DNA of 35,043 nt from Phaeovulum molybdatiresistens (GTDB taxonomy: Bacteria; Pseudomonadota; Alphaproteobacteria; Rhodobacterales; Rhodobacteraceae): the NCBI RefSeq assembly GCF_023544865.1, contig NZ_JAMJFX010000026.1, positions 1 to 35,043 of the forward strand, written 5' to 3'. Shown piece after piece: positions 34,380 to 35,043 of this stretch. The position numbers were made by a program, and so were the translations under genes. The number at the start of each line of letters is the position of its first letter. The stretch's first letter is position 1. The notes beneath the pieces were generated by a model, which saw only the letters and a program-made list of their open reading frames with translations, was not told the DNA's origin and ran no database searches.

Positions 34380-34757
34380 ATGTCAGCCCGTTCCGATCTT
34401 CCCCTCGTCTATTCCTGTTCGGGCTGCTCCAGCGCCGCGCAAATGGCAAACCACCTGGCCATAGCGCTGGATCGGCGCGGGCTGGCCGAAATGTCCTGCA
34501 TCGCGGGCGTGGGGGGCAATGTGCCGAAGCTGGTCCGGGTAGCAAAGTCGGGGCGCCGCATCATCGGCATTGATGGCTGCGCCCTTGCCTGTGTGCGCCA
34601 GTGTCTGGCGCGTCACGGAGTTGAGCCGTCAGACTATCATCTGTTGTCCGACCACGGCATTCGAAAACGCTACAAGACGGATTTCGATCCGGAAGAGGCC
34701 ACCTACGTGCTGGAGCGGATCGCGGCCGATCTTCGCAGTGTCGCCGCAGCCGAATAG
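34380..34757 (+). CDS. DGC-domain putative zinc-binding protein
   Basis: 125 residues. LVYSCSGCSSAAQMANHLAIALDRRGLAEMSCIAGVGG opens the protein, with C-x-G-C at the start of the fold. RIIGIDGCALACVRQCLARHG is the D-G-C motif that names the family (PF08859), with three Cys. The family is predicted to bind zinc or another metal through these Cys, and members are often found near anaerobic or denitrification genes. A strong AGGAGAAGG site precedes the ATG. The perfect FNR box at 34247-34260 indicates low-oxygen expression. Function unproven. Confidence 0.8.
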   Translation: MSARSDLPLVYSCSGCSSAAQMANHLAIALDRRGLAEMSCIAGVGGNVPKLVRVAKSGRRIIGIDGCALACVRQCLARHGVEPSDYHLLSDHGIRKRYKTDFDPEEATYVLERIAADLRSVAAAE

Positions 34758-34772
34758 GGGCGACCGTGGCCG

Positions 34773-34991
34773 TCAGAGCATCTGGCACCCGGGCGTGGCT
34801 CGCATCAGGGCCGTTTCGGCCGCGCTCATCTCGGCCTCGACCCCATCGAACAGCGGGGTCGAAAGATAGCGCTTCTCTGGTTGCCGCCCGTAGTGCAAGA
34901 AGTTTTTGAACCTTTTGGCGCATGATCGAATGCGGTCTTCTGTAAGGCCTCGAGATGCGGCATTTTCAGAAGCCGCGGGCCGGGATGGTGA
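34773..34991 (-). CDS. C-terminal fragment of an unknown protein
   Basis: A minus-strand frame is open from a stop at 34992-34994 to TGA at 34773-34775 and reads RFKNFLHYGRQPEKRYLSTPLFDGVEA then EMSAAETALMRATPGCQML. It looks clearly protein-like, but no ATG or GTG with a ribosome site lies near its start; a TTG at about residue 32 is the only candidate. It may be a short gene with an unusual start or a remnant of a broken gene. It is convergent with the DGC gene. No family was recognised. Confidence 0.35.
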   Translation of the reverse strand, partial: SPSRPAASENAASRGLTEDRIRSCAKRFKNFLHYGRQPEKRYLSTPLFDGVEAEMSAAETALMRATPGCQML

Positions 34992-35043
34992 TCAGCGGAT
35001 CAGGTCCAAATCTCGACGGCTTGCTTACTGCACTGAGCGCTAC

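Overview
The window is high-GC DNA with dense coding and short spacers, from an alphaproteobacterium. FNR-type TTGAT-N4-ATCAA sites, IS5- and IS256-type insertion sequences and the gene content point to Rhodobacterales (Paracoccus or a relative); the species cannot be read from the sequence. The DNA looks like a mosaic accessory region, on a plasmid or genomic island, because insertion-sequence remnants lie at several of the boundaries between functional blocks.

Layout: (1) 1-2522, the right end of an IS5/IS903-type element truncates a sulfotransferase gene, followed by a methyltransferase and a GT90 glycosyltransferase, a surface-polysaccharide block. (2) 2561-8954, a catabolic block: cyclase and 3-hydroxyacyl-CoA dehydrogenase (minus), AtoE-type short-chain acid transporter, YciI-like protein, muconolactone-isomerase-like protein and SDR (plus), enol-lactonase-like hydrolase and LysR regulator (minus). 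It looks like a beta-ketoadipate-type peripheral route. (3) 9031-10996, a truncated IS256-type transposase and plasmid-like hypothetical genes. (4) 10981-16577, MarR, TRIC channel and FUSC exporter (minus), divergent from a NorB-like efflux pump and an M20 amidohydrolase (plus). The divergent spacer has a perfect inverted repeat and an FNR-like box.

(5) 17223-21830, the most unusual block: a pentaheme cytochrome that fuses an AdhB-like triheme module to a complete TsdA-like thiosulfate dehydrogenase / tetrathionate reductase module, followed by a TtrS/TtrR-like two-component system. (6) 22202-29769, metal resistance: an MFS exporter with a His-rich tail (plus), and on the minus strand an apparent operon of a small secreted His/Cys protein, multicopper oxidase, a 37-residue membrane peptide, a DUF302 protein, a TVP38/DedA-type membrane protein open in frame into a CopA-type Cu+ ATPase, and a DUF411 protein. 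(7) 29902-31640, a small hypothetical gene, a TauE/SafE exporter and a decayed IS256-type transposase. (8) 32050-34757, a probable low-oxygen cluster: an HPP-CBS membrane protein and a DGC-domain protein, each behind a perfect FNR half-site pair, flanking a LuxR-type regulator whose receiver has Glu where the phospho-acceptor Asp is expected.

Blocks 5, 6 and 8 suggest a host that meets copper stress, reduced sulfur compounds and changing oxygen. All functional names come from motif and family recognition by eye; no database search was run.
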